Part shown: positions 46,830 through 59,640 of the stretch, one piece after another
Layout of the letters: every line of letters starts with the position of its first letter
Position numbering within the stretch: position 1 is the stretch's first letter
Assembly: GCF_050624435.1 (NCBI RefSeq)
Contig: NC_134546.1
Location: forward strand, 42,301,501 to 42,365,500
Reading direction: 5' to 3'
DNA length: 64,000 nt
From: Tenrec ecaudatus
Lineage: Eukaryota > Chordata > Mammalia > Afrosoricida > Tenrecidae
Program-made: the position numbers and the translations under genes
The notes under the pieces: generated by a model
What the model was told of the DNA's origin: nothing
Seen by the model: the letters and a program-made list of their open reading frames with translations, nothing else
The model's database searches: none

Positions 46830-47545
46830 GATGCTACTCCATTCTCTCTCCTTCATGATTTCAGCTGGTAAGTCTGAGCACAATCTTATCCACTTGCCCC
46901 TTAGACTGCATTTTTTTTTCACTAGCTGCTCTTATGATTCTCTCCTTTCCCTCAAAGTTGGATCATTTGAACTCTCTCTGCCTTGATAGTCTTCTTGGGG
47001 TGCAGTCTGATTGGTGTGCTCTCTGCTTCCTGGATGATTGTCTGATTTGCCTTCATTACATTGGGGGAGTTTTCTTCCAGGAATTTTCTTGCTGTTTGGA
47101 CTGTTGATTTTGTTACGGTTTTTCTCATTGTTCTCAGGGCTGTTTTTTTTTTATTCATCTTTTGCAGTTACCATATTTGATATTTTATTCACATTTGTTG
47201 GATTCTGTTTGGTTATCCTAGAGGTCACAGATACAATTCTCCACCTCTTCCAGATGGTTGGTAAGGTCTTTTACCATTTTCTTTGCTTCTGCTGCATTGT
47301 CCCTTGTATTTCCCTTCAGTATCTTGAATGTATCCTCTCTATTTTTTTTCGTCCTTCTCCTGTGTTGATTCCCTCATATTCTGAATTACTCTAAGCCACA
47401 TTCTGAATATTTCTTCCTGTGCTGGTTCCAAGTCTGCTCCTTGTAAATACATCACTAAGTCCTGAACCTCATCAGACATTGCGGTTTGTTTCTCTTGCTT
47501 TTCTGTAGTGACTGTTGATGTAAGTAGTAACTTTCACGGCATTTT
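46830..47545 (-). mobile_element. L1 ORF1-like region, antisense
   Basis: The minus-strand reading is Lys/Glu-rich and coiled-coil-like, with blocks such as CTCCACCTCTTCCAGATGGT that look like reversed L1 5'/ORF1 sequence. Frames are broken. Confidence 0.45.
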
Positions 47546-47675
47546 CATGTTGCTGAATGTGGTACTTCATGTGTGGTGTGTACAACACTGAGGACAGGGC
47601 TTACCATGTCTGTGTGTGCCAAACTTGGCTCTGTGTTTCCAGCTGGGGTGGCTGGGGCTGCATGTAGCAGGCGAC

Positions 47676-47765
47676 ATATTTTATCATTTTATTGGGGGCC
47701 CATACAACTCTTATCACAATCTGTACATACATCCATTGTGTCAAGCACAATTGGGCATTTTTAAC
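47676..47765 (-). mobile_element. Severely truncated L1 3' end, antisense
   Basis: TTATTGGGGGCCCATACAAC and ATCCATTGTGTCAAGCAC are the reversed L1 tail; only about 90 bp remain. Confidence 0.8.
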
Positions 47766-47799
47766 ATATTTTTCATTTGTCTAATTAAATTTTTTTTTC

Positions 47800-48620
47800 T
47801 GAAATGCCTTTGGTTGGAATTTTTGTCGTCATTGTGTCAATCTACCTTATTGAGAGTCTTCCTTTTTCACTGGCCCTCTACTTCATTAATCACAAGTTCC
47901 TTCTTAAGGGGCTGATCACTCTTGAAAACATGTCCATGTATGTAAGACCAAGCCGTGACACTCTAGTATTTAAACAGCACTCTGACCTTTCTTCTTGGAA
48001 GACAGATCAGTTTATGCTTTTAGCAGTCTATGGATTTTTTTTCAATTCAAATTTATTGAATCTTCTTTGATCTTCTGTATTCAATGTCCAACTTTCAGGC
48101 AACTGAAAATATCATGAGGCAATTGAAAATACTATGGCTTGGGTAGGGCATACTTTAGTCCTCAAACTAATAACCTTGCTTTTCAATACTTTAAAGAGGT
48201 CGTGTGTAGCTAATTTACCTACTCCAAATGTCTTTTGGTTTCTTAGCTGCTGATTGCATGAGCATTGATTATAGATCCAAGCAAGACAAAATCCTGGACA
48301 ACTTTAACCTTTTCTCCATTTATCATGATATTACTATTGGTCCAGTTGTGCGGATTTTGGTCTTCTTCATATTAATTGATAATCCATATTGAAGGCTGCA
48401 ACACTTGATCTTCATCAGCAAGTGCTTCAAGTCCTCCTCACTTCCAGCAAGCAAGGTTGTGTCATCTGCAAATTACAGTTGTGAATAAGCCTCCTCCAAT
48501 CCTGATGCTACATTATTTTTTCCATATACTCCAGCTTCTTTGATTATTTACATACCGTATAGATTGAATAACCATGGTGATAACATAACCCTCCCTGCTT
48601 AAAGTAAAGATAACTGAAAG
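47800..48620 (-). mobile_element. RTE-clade LINE 3' half, antisense
   Basis: It aligns with 19,080-19,730 in the same orientation (TTTAAAGAGGTC, GATCCAAGCAAGACAAAATCC). It lacks the AAC tail and runs into the start of the next, sense RTE. Confidence 0.75.
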
Positions 48621-48629
48621 GATTGACAG

Positions 48630-51485
48630 AAGGTAAAACAAAAACAAAACCTACAGGTATCCGTCGGAGTTGTACTTTAATATAAAGAAAGAAACTTCTG
48701 CACCAATTGGATTAATCAACAACATCCTGGGAAACAGAAAATAATGAAGTATTCCAGTATTAATTTTACTTGGATGCACTAACCACACATTATTTTTGCA
48801 CCAAAAACGTTATGCGTAGCAATGGAACATTGTCTGATGTTGAAAACTGTATGAAGAACAGCAGGACATTGCCAGAGATATTTTTTAAAAAATGAAGCTC
48901 CCAGATGTAAAGTCATTTCAAATATGGTGGAGAAACAGCTGCCTTTTGAAAGTAGAGTAGACTTCATGAGTACAGTGTTCAGTCGTAACGCTTTTAGAGC
49001 CTATATTTGCTGATGAGGCAAGATTCAAAATAAAAAATGAACATCTGAAAACATAGTTTAACAATTTTTTATTGAAGTATATAAAGAACGGATCAAGGAA
49101 ACTTGGACATTGTCAAAAATGAAGTGGAATATGCAAAGATCAATATCCTAGGAAGTAGTGAGCGGAAATGGATTCTTATTGGCCCTTGTGAGTAAAGCAG
49201 TCATATGTTTTACTATGCCAAAAATGGCGCATTCAATAGCAAAGGCATTCATCATCAAAACAGGACATTGCAAGACCTATCTTAAAGTACAGTGTCATCT
49301 CTGTTAGGATGATATCGATCGGCACACACAGAAATCCAGTCAATACAGCTGTTATTTGAACTGTTATTCAATTTGAATTGTTATTCAAATTACAAATCAA
49401 CCACTAAAGGTAGAAATATAGAAATTGAAGAAGTTCGCACTTCAGTGTAAAGTTGATGAATCATGCAAACAAGGTGCATTGATGATTATTGGCAATTGGA
49501 ATACAAAAGTTGGGGACAAGAGAAAAGAACAGTGCTTAGAAAATACAGGCTACGGATAGAAGTGAAGCTGGAGATTACATGGTGGATGTTTTCAAGACCA
49601 AGGATTTCTTCATCAATAACACCTTTTTAAAAACAACACAAAAGACGACTATACACGTGAACGTCTTTAGATGGAACAGAAATCTAATCGGAACAGACAT
49701 CAAATTGCCCACATCTTTAGGAAGAGATGATTGGGAAGCTCAATATTAGCAGCTAAGACTAGGGCAGGGCATGTCTGTGGAATAGACCATCTATTTCTCA
49801 CATGTAAGTTCAGGTTGATTCTAAAGAAAGTTAAAACAATTCAATGAGAGCCCAAAAAAACTACCTTGAGACAGTCCCACCTTAATTTCAAGAACATCTC
49901 AAAAATAGATTTGAAGCATTGACCACTAATGTCAGAGGATCTAATTATTCTAATATCATTCAGGAAAAATGCAAGTTCATTTAAAAAGTTAGGAAAAAAA
50001 AGAAAAGATCAGTGTGAGACTGTGAAAGTTGATCTTAAACAGAGTAGCTAAGATAAATGGGAGAAATGATGAAATAAAAGAGTTAAACATTTCAAAGAGA
50101 ACTTGAGAAGAGAAAGAAATGTATAATGAAATGTGCAAAGACAGAGTTCAAGAACCCAAATGGAAGAACTAAAGAAAAAATTCAAGCCTCAAATTGAAAT
50201 ATTAAAATATTCTATGAACAAAATATGTAGGATGTGTCAACCAAAGATACAAAGAATACACAATGTCACTCTACAACGAAGAACCAGTTGACATTCAACC
50301 ATTTCAAGAGATGGTATATCACCAAAAACCTATGGTATTGAAGGAAGAAGTCCAAGCTGCGTTGAAAGTATTAGCCAAAACATTAGGCTCCAGGAAGTGA
50401 TGGAACAGCAACTGAAAGTCTCAGCAGGTTGATGAAGCACTGGAAGCACTCCCTCTTCTATGCAAAGACATTTGGGCAACTGAAAGGAAGAGATCTGTAT
50501 TTGTACCCATTCCAAAGAAAGGTGACCCAACAGAATTTTAAAATGACAGAGGAGTATCATTAATATCACCCCAAGAGGAATATTTCTGAAGAGAATTCAA
50601 AAATAGTAACAGTGGTACATTGACTGCAGTTGCCAGAAAATTAACATGGATTCAGAGAAAGCTTGGAACTGGAGAAATCTTTGAGGTCGGTTGGATCTTG
50701 GCGTGAAGTGGAGAACACTAAAACAAGGTCAGCCTGAGGCTTTTTGGTTATGCAAACACATTTGCCTGTGTGGATTATCAAGGACTACAGATCCGCGCGA
50801 GAACAATGGGAATTTTAAAACATTTAATTTGCTTATGTGGAACCTGTACATGGATCAAGAGGCAGAATAAAGGGATGCTGCATGGCTTAACATTAGGATT
50901 AATGTGTCAGGTTGCACCCTGTCACCTGACGTGCTCAATCTGTACACTGAGGAAATCGTCAGAGCAGTTGGAGCATCTGAAGAATGAGTTATCAGGATTG
51001 GTGGAAGACCTATTGGTGACCCGTGCTATGCGGATGGTATACCCTTGGTTGTTGAAATGCGCAGCACTTGAACCAATTGCTGATGAAGATCAAGAATTGC
51101 AGCCTTCAGTATGGATTACAACAGAATGTAAAGAAAACAAAAATCCTCACAAGTGGACCGGTAGATAACATTATGATAAACAGAAAAAAATGGAAGTCAA
51201 CAAGGATTTCCTCTTGCCTAAATCCATAATCAATGCTCATGCAAAGAACACTCAAGGGATCCAAGGACATATTGTATTGCTGTTCAAAACCTCTTTAGAG
51301 TATTGAAAAGCAAGGATGTTACTTTGAGGTCTAAGGTTTGCCTCACCCAAGTCACAGCATGTGCATGTGAAAGCTGGGGATTTAATAAGAACGACTGAAG
51401 AAGAATCAATGCATTTAATTATGGTGCTGGTAAAGAACACTGAAAGAATCACGGATTGCCAAAAGAGCAAACAAATCTGTCTTGA
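48630..51485 (+). mobile_element. RTE-clade LINE, near full length, sense, inactive
   Basis: This is the longest RTE copy here, about 2.85 kb. The endonuclease part includes ATGATTATTGGCAATTGGAA near 49,480 (MIIGNWNTKVG in place of the usual GD(F/W)N motif, so the catalytic Asp reads Asn). The reverse transcriptase follows, with a YADD-like box reading YADG near 51,026. Stops and frameshifts are frequent. The 132-aa frame at 50,770-51,168 is a remnant in a shifted frame. The 3' end is replaced by an L1 tail at 51,490. Confidence 0.8.
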
Positions 51486-51489
51486 AATA

Positions 51490-51762
51490 AGTACAGCCAT
51501 GAGAACAGGGGTATGACTGGGGAGGGGAAAGGGGGAACTTGTAACAAGGTTAGATATATAGCCCCTTCTCCCCAAGGGGACGAATAACAGAAATGTGGGT
51601 AAAGGAAGGTAATGGACAGTGTAAGGTATGAAATCACAAAGGGCAGGGGAACAAAGAGGAACTTTACTAAGGGCTCAAGTAGAAAATGTTTTGGAAATGA
51701 TGATGGCAACCTATGTACATATATGCTTGACACAATTGATTTATGGAATTTTATACTGAAAA
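51490..51762 (+). mobile_element. L1 3' end, sense
   Basis: GGGCTCAAGTAGAAAATG and CTATGTACATATATGCTTGACAC match the terminal block of 5,938-6,205; the poly-A segment is degenerate. Confidence 0.7.
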
Positions 51763-51794
51763 AGAATATCATGATCGGCAATGTCTAAGAAACA

Positions 51795-51955
51795 AAACAA
51801 AAACTCATTGCCATTATGTCAATGCTGACTCACAGTGACCCCCAGTGGGTTTCCAGGACCTTAACTATTTTAGGTAGCAGAAAGCCCAGTCTTTCTCCCA
51901 TGGAGCTGCTGGGGGTTTTGGACTGCCAACCATGTGGATCACAGCTCAATTGTTA
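51795..51955 (-). mobile_element. AfroSINE-type SINE, antisense
   Basis: TCATTGCCATTATGTCAATGC and GGACTGCCAACCATGTGGATC are the reversed tail and B-box region. Confidence 0.85.
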
Positions 51956-52199
51956 ATTATAGATAAATGCTTGGAACGTAGTCACAAAATCTTTAAACAA
52001 CCGTGTACTAACAACGCCAACTAATGCCGAATGATCAAATACGAACTGCTTTAGTTTACAAAAATCACGAGTGTTGGATCAGATTGTGATGTTTTGTTCG
52101 AGCTCCACTGCAAAATTTTCTCAACATTTTGGGTAGAAATCCAATTATGTCAAGTAATGATGCGATCAAGTACTGGGGTTCTACAGTATATTTGAGCCC

Positions 52200-54240
52200 A
52201 CTCTTCCAGCCACGGAGTCAATGCATGTCAATAAGGGCCTTCCTCTTTTCTGTTGACCCTCTACTTTACCAAGTGTGTTAATCTGGGTAGACTGGAGAAA
52301 CAAATCCATAGACGCTCATATGTGTGTAAGAAAGAGCTGTATATACAAGAAGAGTTGAATATTGAGAAAACATCCCAGCTCAGTCCAGAGCAAGTCCATA
52401 ACTGATAGTAGCCCATATGTCTACCAATCTATAAAGTCCTCTTCAGACTAACAAAACACATGTAATGACACCTAATGCAGGAAGATTACAGGCCAGTGGG
52501 TGGGAAATCTTGTGAATCCAGTGGCAGTGGAAGCATCTCAGCGCTGGCAGTGCTCTCCACATGGCTTCTCTGGCTCAAGAGGTCTGGCTCCATCAGCCTA
52601 GCTCCCTGTGTCTCTTAAACAGGGATGTCTTGCAGGGAATCATTGGAGTCTCACAGGGAGTGAATCTAGAGCCAGTGTCTTCTGCCTTCAAGGAGGAAAT
52701 ACAGGAGTTCCCAGAATCCTCAGGAGAAGGCCATGCCTACACAGAGGTCTCATTGGCTATATCATGATTGACAGGTTAGACTTCATCCTACACTCTAATC
52801 CTCAAATTGACCACAAATTATGTAACTGCCATACCAAGCATGATGTTCTTTTTCAGAGACTAATTACTCCTGATGACATTAAGGGTATATGATGACTTCT
52901 AGAAATCCTCACTTCTAAGAAACATTCTGGCAGTACTTCTTCCCAGACAGATTGATTCAATCTATAGTTTATGCAATATCTCTCTGCAACACAATAATTA
53001 AAATGAATAAATTCTTCTTCAGTCTTCTTTATTAATTTTATAAAATCTTTCTTATAGGAGTTAATTAAAAATAATGTGTTGATAATGAGTCTGAGTAAAA
53101 TGAAATGCTACACTATTTCAATGCTTTATCTCTTTATCAGGATATAGTTTATTGGCCCAATTTTGAGGATTTTTGCTTTCTTTACATTAAGGAGCAAACC
53201 ATATTGACAGTTGTAGTTGTTTGTCTTCATTTGTCGGTGCTTTAAATTCTCTTCACTTTAAGCATGGAAGGTCATGTTATCTCATATAACACGTTGCTAA
53301 GAAAACTTCCTCCAATCTCAATGCCTCATTCTATTCATATAATCTAGTTTCAGGATATAATCCTGAAGCACATATATCTTTTTATTTAGCACATATTCCC
53401 TGATTGAAGTCACACAGTGTCCACTTTTCTGTTCTAAAGACTCTGTCTTTGTGTGTAGGTTCTTCATGAAAATGAAGTGTTCTGGAATTCTAATTCTTTC
53501 AATAGTACTCAAACCTTGTTATGATCCACAGAGTTAAATGATTTTGGATAATCAATCAAATACAAGTAAGCATCTTTCTGATATTCTCTGTTTTCAGCTA
53601 AAATCCATATGCTCTCAGTAGTTATATCCTCCTTCCCTGTGCTCTTCTGTATCTGGTTTTAATTTGGGGCAGTTACGTGTCTAGGTAACACTCTCACGGT
53701 TTTTTAATTATATTTAGAAATAATTTACATGCATATGATATTAGGGATATTGTTGATAACTTGATCATTGTTTTTGGTCACCTTTCGTTAGGGTGGGCAC
53801 AAATAGAAATATCTTTCAATTACTGTGCGGTTACTGTCTCCCAGTATTGACAAAGATGAGTGAATGCTTCTAATGTTGTCTCAGTTTGCTGGAACATAGC
53901 AACTGGTATTCCATGCATTCTTGATCTTATTTTGTCCATAGTGGGGCTTATTAAAATTAAGATGTCAATTTTTGTACTTTTGATAAAAAATATATCCCTT
54001 CTGATCATATTCTCATTTCCAAAGACAATGATATGTGGTTTACTATAAAGTGTCTCCTACTGATACATTCTCGGTTATCTGAAATTATTTGATTGTTTTG
54101 AGCTTAATATCTTCCAACTGGTCAAATGATGAGATTTTCAAAGTCTTTCCAAAATTTCATCCCAGAGATTTTAGTTTAGAACTTTTCATTGTGTGTGCCA
54201 TGATTTCTTACTGATAAAACCCTGAAAGCTTGAAGACGTT
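52200..54240 (-). mobile_element. RTE-clade LINE, antisense, split by LTR
   Basis: From 52,200 to 52,273 and from 52,833 onward the sequence follows the antisense RTE order seen at 18,975-19,730, then continues into the reverse transcriptase region to about 54,240. Highly decayed. Confidence 0.65.
52274..52831 (-). mobile_element. Solo LTR, ERVL-like, family B, nested in RTE
   Basis: Its ends are TGTGTTAATC and AACTGCCA on the plus strand. The flank TACCAAG (52,267-52,273 and 52,832-52,838) is repeated exactly; its outer five bases would be the expected duplication length for an ERVL-class LTR, the rest chance or family-specific. RTE sequence resumes across the insertion. Confidence 0.75.
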
Positions 54241-54360
54241 CTTATTTTGATTCATAGTAAAACTGTCAGAAGGGTAGAACTGTATTGGTGGGTTTCTGAG
54301 ACTGTAACTCTTTACAGAAATATAAAGCACTGTCCCCCGCCCACCACCAGCAGCTTGAGG
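54240..54360 (-). mobile_element. AfroSINE fragment, antisense
   Basis: GTGGGTTTCTGAGACTGTAA and TTTACAGAAATATAAAGC match the reversed SINE middle. Confidence 0.55.
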
Positions 54361-55490
54361 AGGAAGGTCTTATTGTTAGAAAACTGGTCCAAATATTTAA
54401 ATATGTCTTTCTTACTTTGGAGCTCACATTCCATCTTCTCTACAGGGTTATTCATTAAGGTCAATAGGGAGTGAGGAGTTTTTTATTTCCACGGAGTAAT
54501 TTCTTGAGGTCTGAGTAATTTTTGCCATCTAACCAGGCCCAATTTTGAGAATGAACAGCCTTCTAACTACAAATGAAATGAACCTTCATTTCCTGGCCTC
54601 AACACACAGAGGAGATATGAGTCAAGTTGTAGAGATTTCTAGATGACCAAACAATTTTTTTTAATTCTGATAAATGCACGTGCACCACAGGACTCTGCTC
54701 AGCCTTGTGAAGCAATTGAAGGCTCTCCCTCCTAAAAGCCAACAATAGAGGAAGGTGGTGGATCTTGGCGGTGACCACAGAAAAAGATTGTATGCTCATA
54801 ATTTTCTATTTATGAGTAGGTATGAAAGTCAGACGTGGTTTCTTTGCTCAAGTTTAAATCATGATAATTTTTGATAAAGTGGTCAACCTTTCAGTTGCTA
54901 CATCATTTTCCTTGAATGGGGAGACAAAATGTAAGCAAACACTCCAATGCAATGAGGGTGATGTATAAATCTTATCAAACATTATATTCTATTACCTTTC
55001 CTTAATTCAAGGTCTTGATTGGCTATTGTGTAATCACTCTTTAATTATTGAATATATGAAAATAGACTTCTGTGTATTGCTTATTAATAGTCTTTATAAT
55101 CTTTATGAATCTTTATAATCTGGATGGTTTTATTAATAGTCTTACTTCTCAGTCCCAGGGAAGGCCATATTGCTGAATGATATTCTCTTTTTGTTCAAAT
55201 ATGTGTCTTAGAGACTTGTTATTCTTTGGCCATTAAACTGTAGAGATGGTGAAAGTTTTGACAAGACCAGTAAGTGATAATTTACTAGGTCCACTTCTAT
55301 TAAATAATAATTTCCTTCAAGATGAATAAATTAAAAATGATAAATCCAGTTTATCCTCTATACTTTGGTTTAGTTTTTCATGATGACAAATGAAATACCT
55401 AACTGATTTCTTAGACTCTCCCATTTTAATTAGGTAGACATTTTAAATTGCTCACATACTAAATATGCACCACTAAAAATGGTCACATTA
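54361..55490. other. Unassigned sequence
   Basis: No gene seen. A tandem near-repeat of ATAATCTTTATGAATC lies at about 55,090-55,120. Confidence 0.4.
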
Positions 55491-55494
55491 AGTA

Positions 55495-56430
55495 TGAGGG
55501 ATACCCAATAAAACCTAGATAAAAGCTGTGCTGAGCAGAGCTTTCGTAGTATGCATTTTTCCCTGCTAGGCAAGCACAGACTAACAACTCACTCTAGGTT
55601 AGTGCACCCAGTGGCATCACCTGGGAAGGTTCTATCTAGTAACAGTGATTTTTTTTTCATGAAAGCAGTTTCCCTCAAGGCTCATTTCTTTTTTTCCCCA
55701 TGGCTGATTTATGAGAACAGCATGCAGCTGTGAAATTTTGTTTCCTGCTCTGGAAAAATGCTGTACAAACTGTTGTGATGTTGAACACAGTTTACTAGGG
55801 CAGCGCTATGGGAAAAACTCAAGTGTGCATATAGTGGCTTTCTGATTTCAAAAAGTGAAATGTTGATTGTTGACAAACCTTGCTCTGATGTCTGTCAACT
55901 TCCTGAAAGGATGAAAATGCTGGTTCATAGTGCATTTGGAGTTTGTTGCACCTGGTCAAAGTGTTAATCAAGCTTTTTATATCGAGGTTATTAAGGCTTG
56001 GAGTGTATGACAAAAAAGGGCTGATTTGGGGCTGACGTGGGACTGGTTTTGGTGCCGCAACATTGCACCTGCTCATGGAACCACTTCAGTGCACCAGTTT
56101 TTGGCAAAAACAAAACAAAACAAAATCCAGCATGCCTTTCTTGCCCCTTACTCACCTGACCTCACACCACGTGGCTTCTTTTTGTTTCTTTGAATGAAGA
56201 AGGACATGAAAAGAGTGATTTGACCACATAGAGGTGAAAAAAACAAGGGAAGTGTTGTCAGCCATCCAAATAAATGAGTTTGAAAAATGTTTCCAAGAAT
56301 GGAATCAGATTTGACAAATGTATTAAGTATAATGGAGTGTACCTTGAAGGTGATAAGGTTGTTTTGTTAAAAAAAATTAAATGTGTAGCTTTCATAATAA
56401 AATTCCATTTTGGGGGGGGTTACCCTCTCA
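55495..56430 (+). mobile_element. Mariner DNA transposon, both TIRs present, transposase decayed
   Basis: It begins TGAGGGATACCCAATAAAAC after TA and ends ACCCTCTCA, imperfect inverted repeats. At 936 bp it is shorter than the about 1.3 kb of intact mariners, so it has an internal deletion. Readable transposase pieces include APGQSVNQAFYIEV. Two catalytic sites of the DD34D triad are lost: the HDNAPAH box reads RNIAPAH and the YSPDLAPxDFF box reads YSPDLTPRGFF. It shares its 5' part with 41,590-42,644. Confidence 0.85.
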
Positions 56431-56514
56431 GATATCTGTGAAGGAAAATAGATGCACACAAATACAAACATACACATAAAAGAACACATCTTAGACTTAA
56501 TTCATTGTGAATGT

Positions 56515-56790
56515 TTTTCAAAACCATTTTATTGGGAATTTATATATTCTATAGTTCAACCACATCAAGCAGTATTGTACAAGATCTAACAAATGCATTT
56601 CAAAACATACTTTTCCTTCATGGACTCCTTGACATCAGCTCCATTTTATCGACCCACCCCCTCCCCGACTGCACCCCTTATTCTACTTCCTGTCACTGAC
56701 ATGTTTAATTATACCATCAGAAACGAAGTAGAATATATGTTAACAGAACCTATTATCAAGTATCGTTTATTGCTTCAAGGATAGATGTTA
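56515..56790 (-). mobile_element. L1 3' end (older subfamily), antisense
   Basis: It starts AACCATTTTATTGGGAATTT (reversed tail), then TTCATGGACTCCTTGACATCAGC; diverged. Confidence 0.65.
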
Positions 56791-56820
56791 CATCGGCTAA
56801 CAATAAAAACAATCAAATAA

Positions 56821-57342
56821 TGAGTTAGTGTATTGTGCCAAACTGGCCCATAACCACAGGTGGGGTTAATTGAAGGTCAGAGGGATAAATGGCTAGGTGA
56901 GCCTCGCCTTTCCAGTTCTCAGGTCTCTTGCTTTGTAATGGTCGCACCAGGGTGCAGCAGCCCTAGCAGGTCCCTGCTTCAGCTTTCAAGGCTGACTTCC
57001 TGCAAGACAGTCCCTTAGGAGAAGCCACATGGACCTACTCCAATGCAGCGCTGGGTGCTGGAGCAGCCGTGTGGAGACCCCTGCCAGCACTGAGATGCTG
57101 ACACATTCACTAACTTGGCTCTCCTCCTGCAGTCGGCATCATTGCGTGTGTTTTGTGAGATGGAGGAGGACTTTGTGGATTGGTGTTGGATATATGGGTT
57201 AATGAGTTAATGTTGGACTTGTGGGCTTGGACAGCACTGGGTTGGGATCTTTTCTTGATATGCATTTAACCTTTACAAAAAAACTCTCTTTTATACATGA
57301 GTTCCTGTGGATTTGTTTCTCTAAAGTACCCAGACTAACACA
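56821..57342 (+). mobile_element. Solo LTR, ERVL-like, family A
   Basis: It begins TGAGTTAGTG and ends ACCCAGACTAACACA. It is nearly the same as 61,270-61,782 (shared GGAGCAGCCGTGTGGAGACC block). Flanks AATAA/ATTTA match only partly. Confidence 0.75.
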
Positions 57343-59640
57343 ATTTACAATAGCCTTCTCTTTATGCCTCTCAAAATTGTAAACTTCTGATGATTTTTAC
57401 TCTTATGATAATATTGATTTTACTGCATTGAATTTAATAATTTAATCTCATTTTTTTCAAAGAACAGAATATCCCTGTGGTTTGAAGTAAAATTCACTTC
57501 AGAAATAAATAGCAACACACACACACACACATATACACAGGTCTCTATTCAATTTACTCTTTATGAAAAGACAGCTATTTGTGAGATATCATTGTGACTC
57601 TGACCACTTAGATGTGTTACATTTATGTCCTGTTTTAAATCTTCAATTGGTCTCTCCCATCTGTCAAAATTCTATAGCTGCTCAGAGATAAAGGCTCTGT
57701 TGCTATGGTAATTATTCCATTACCTAGGTGACAGTGTTAAATGATGTCATTGTTAAAGTGATCTAACTCTTGAAATATTTTAATTTTATTTATGGGTAGA
57801 TAGAGTAAAAAACAACAACAGCAATAACATTTTCTAGTAAGATAAAATCACAAAGGTCAATAGATGCTTGTATTTCAGAATAAACAGAGTGTTCACAAAT
57901 GAGAATTAGAGATGAATGATCAAATGAATTTCTCCAATTATGTCTGCTTTTAGTTGGGTCAAATCCTCATTAGCATTTCAAAAACTGAATAGAGTGGAAG
58001 ACTGTAGATGTAGATAAAAATAAAAATAAATCAAGTTTTTCTGCTGGAAGAAAAGACATCCGATTTAAATACGTCCTTCCTTAAGCTTTTCTTTAGTTGA
58101 TGAATCCCTTGTTTTAAAGTTTTCAAGGAGAAAAAAAGTCATGCACTTCCATTGTGGTGCTATGATCACCTTCTCAAGATGATTGTATACACAAAGTATT
58201 TCAGAGAAAGAAAGAGCAGAAAAGAGAAATGAGAAATTAAATGGTAAAAACAGCATAAAAGACCAGAAACTGCGTGGTAGGTTAATGTTCAGAATAAGAC
58301 GGAATTATGAAGAATTAGAAAGAAAAACAAGAATTGACAGGAAGGGTGGAGAAAAGTTTCAAAAGTCGGTCAAACTTCAAAAGAAGTTTATACCTGCACT
58401 AAAGGAGGTGGCAAGTCCATGGTCAGTACCATTTCTGTCTCGTAGAAAGGACTTGCACTTGTTGCCAGGGACATAGCTCACACCATCCTCCAAACTTACC
58501 AAACAATAAAAGTTGCACAAATTGTCCTCTGGAAATTGAATGCCTGTGTGATTTAATCCTGGGGAAATAGCCTTGGAGTTCAAAGGGTTATATAGCCAAC
58601 TATGGCTATCGTGACCCATGTGCCATTCCACCATGCTCTTTATGAAGATGGTTGACTGTTTTTTCCAAGAGATTCTCTTTCTCTTTGATTTTATTCTGGT
58701 ATCCTTTCTTATTCGTCAGCCTGCCCTCTTCAGTTATGCAACATACAATTAAGGTTGCAATTCAAAGTTGAAGGAAAGAGAAAGACCCTAGTCCTATCTT
58801 TTATAGATTAAGCAAAGGTACAGAGAAGTTTCTTACCTGGAAAAATACTAAAATCTCATAGTTGGAAGAACAGCAATACCATTTAAAGTTCTGAAAGCAA
58901 TGTAAGGTCTTCATCCCTGCTAACACCCAAAAGTCTTTTACCTTGACCTTGCAGAATATATGTCCCTAGTAGGTGGAGGTGCATTCTGTTTTGGCCTGGT
59001 TGAATTAGTTCATTGAGGATGATGCCATTGCATGAACCTTTGAGAGCTTAATGTGTTTGTCTTCCATAATATTTACATTTTTTTAACAAAGTGTTTGCCA
59101 GAACTCAACTATCAGAAATCTAGGAGCATTCATTTCACTCCTGTGGGCCATTCCTCTTGATGTTCACACAGAAGGTTAGTTTGAGTGTTTGGCATTTTTC
59201 TTGTTGCTCTTCTTGTGCTTTGTGCTTATGCCTTCCTTACAAATTCTGGGAAGAGATGAATCAGCCAGGATAAGACAGATGGTGAACCAAGATGCCACCA
59301 GAGAACTACGTGCTGAAGGAGCCTCACCTCATTTTGTGAAAAACAGCAGTAGACCCATTAATTGTGAAGTATTAGGAACCTCCCAGAACTAACTGGAATG
59401 CACTTCTTGATTAATAATGAGTCTTGAGTCAAATTACAACTCTGTGCATCTTGTTCTTGTAATACATCACAAGGCTTAACATTGCACCTAGAGATAATTT
59501 TTACAAGAAAATATCATATGTGCACAATCTTATTTTACAATCCCTGCCTGTTGGTTTTAAATTCAGACAGATTTCTCTCCCCAAGGGATGAGAGAGGACA
59601 AACCATAGGATGAAATCTAAATGTCTAAAACCACAAATCA
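57343..59640. other. Mostly unassigned sequence
   Basis: A (CA)n tract lies at 57,514-57,530. No exon or repeat family recognised; a 97-codon Lys/Arg-rich frame at 58,183-58,476 has no known domain. Confidence 0.4.

Noticed and set aside
50770-51168. 132-aa open frame
   Set aside because: It is a shifted-frame remnant of RTE reverse transcriptase; recognisable motifs are in another frame and broken.
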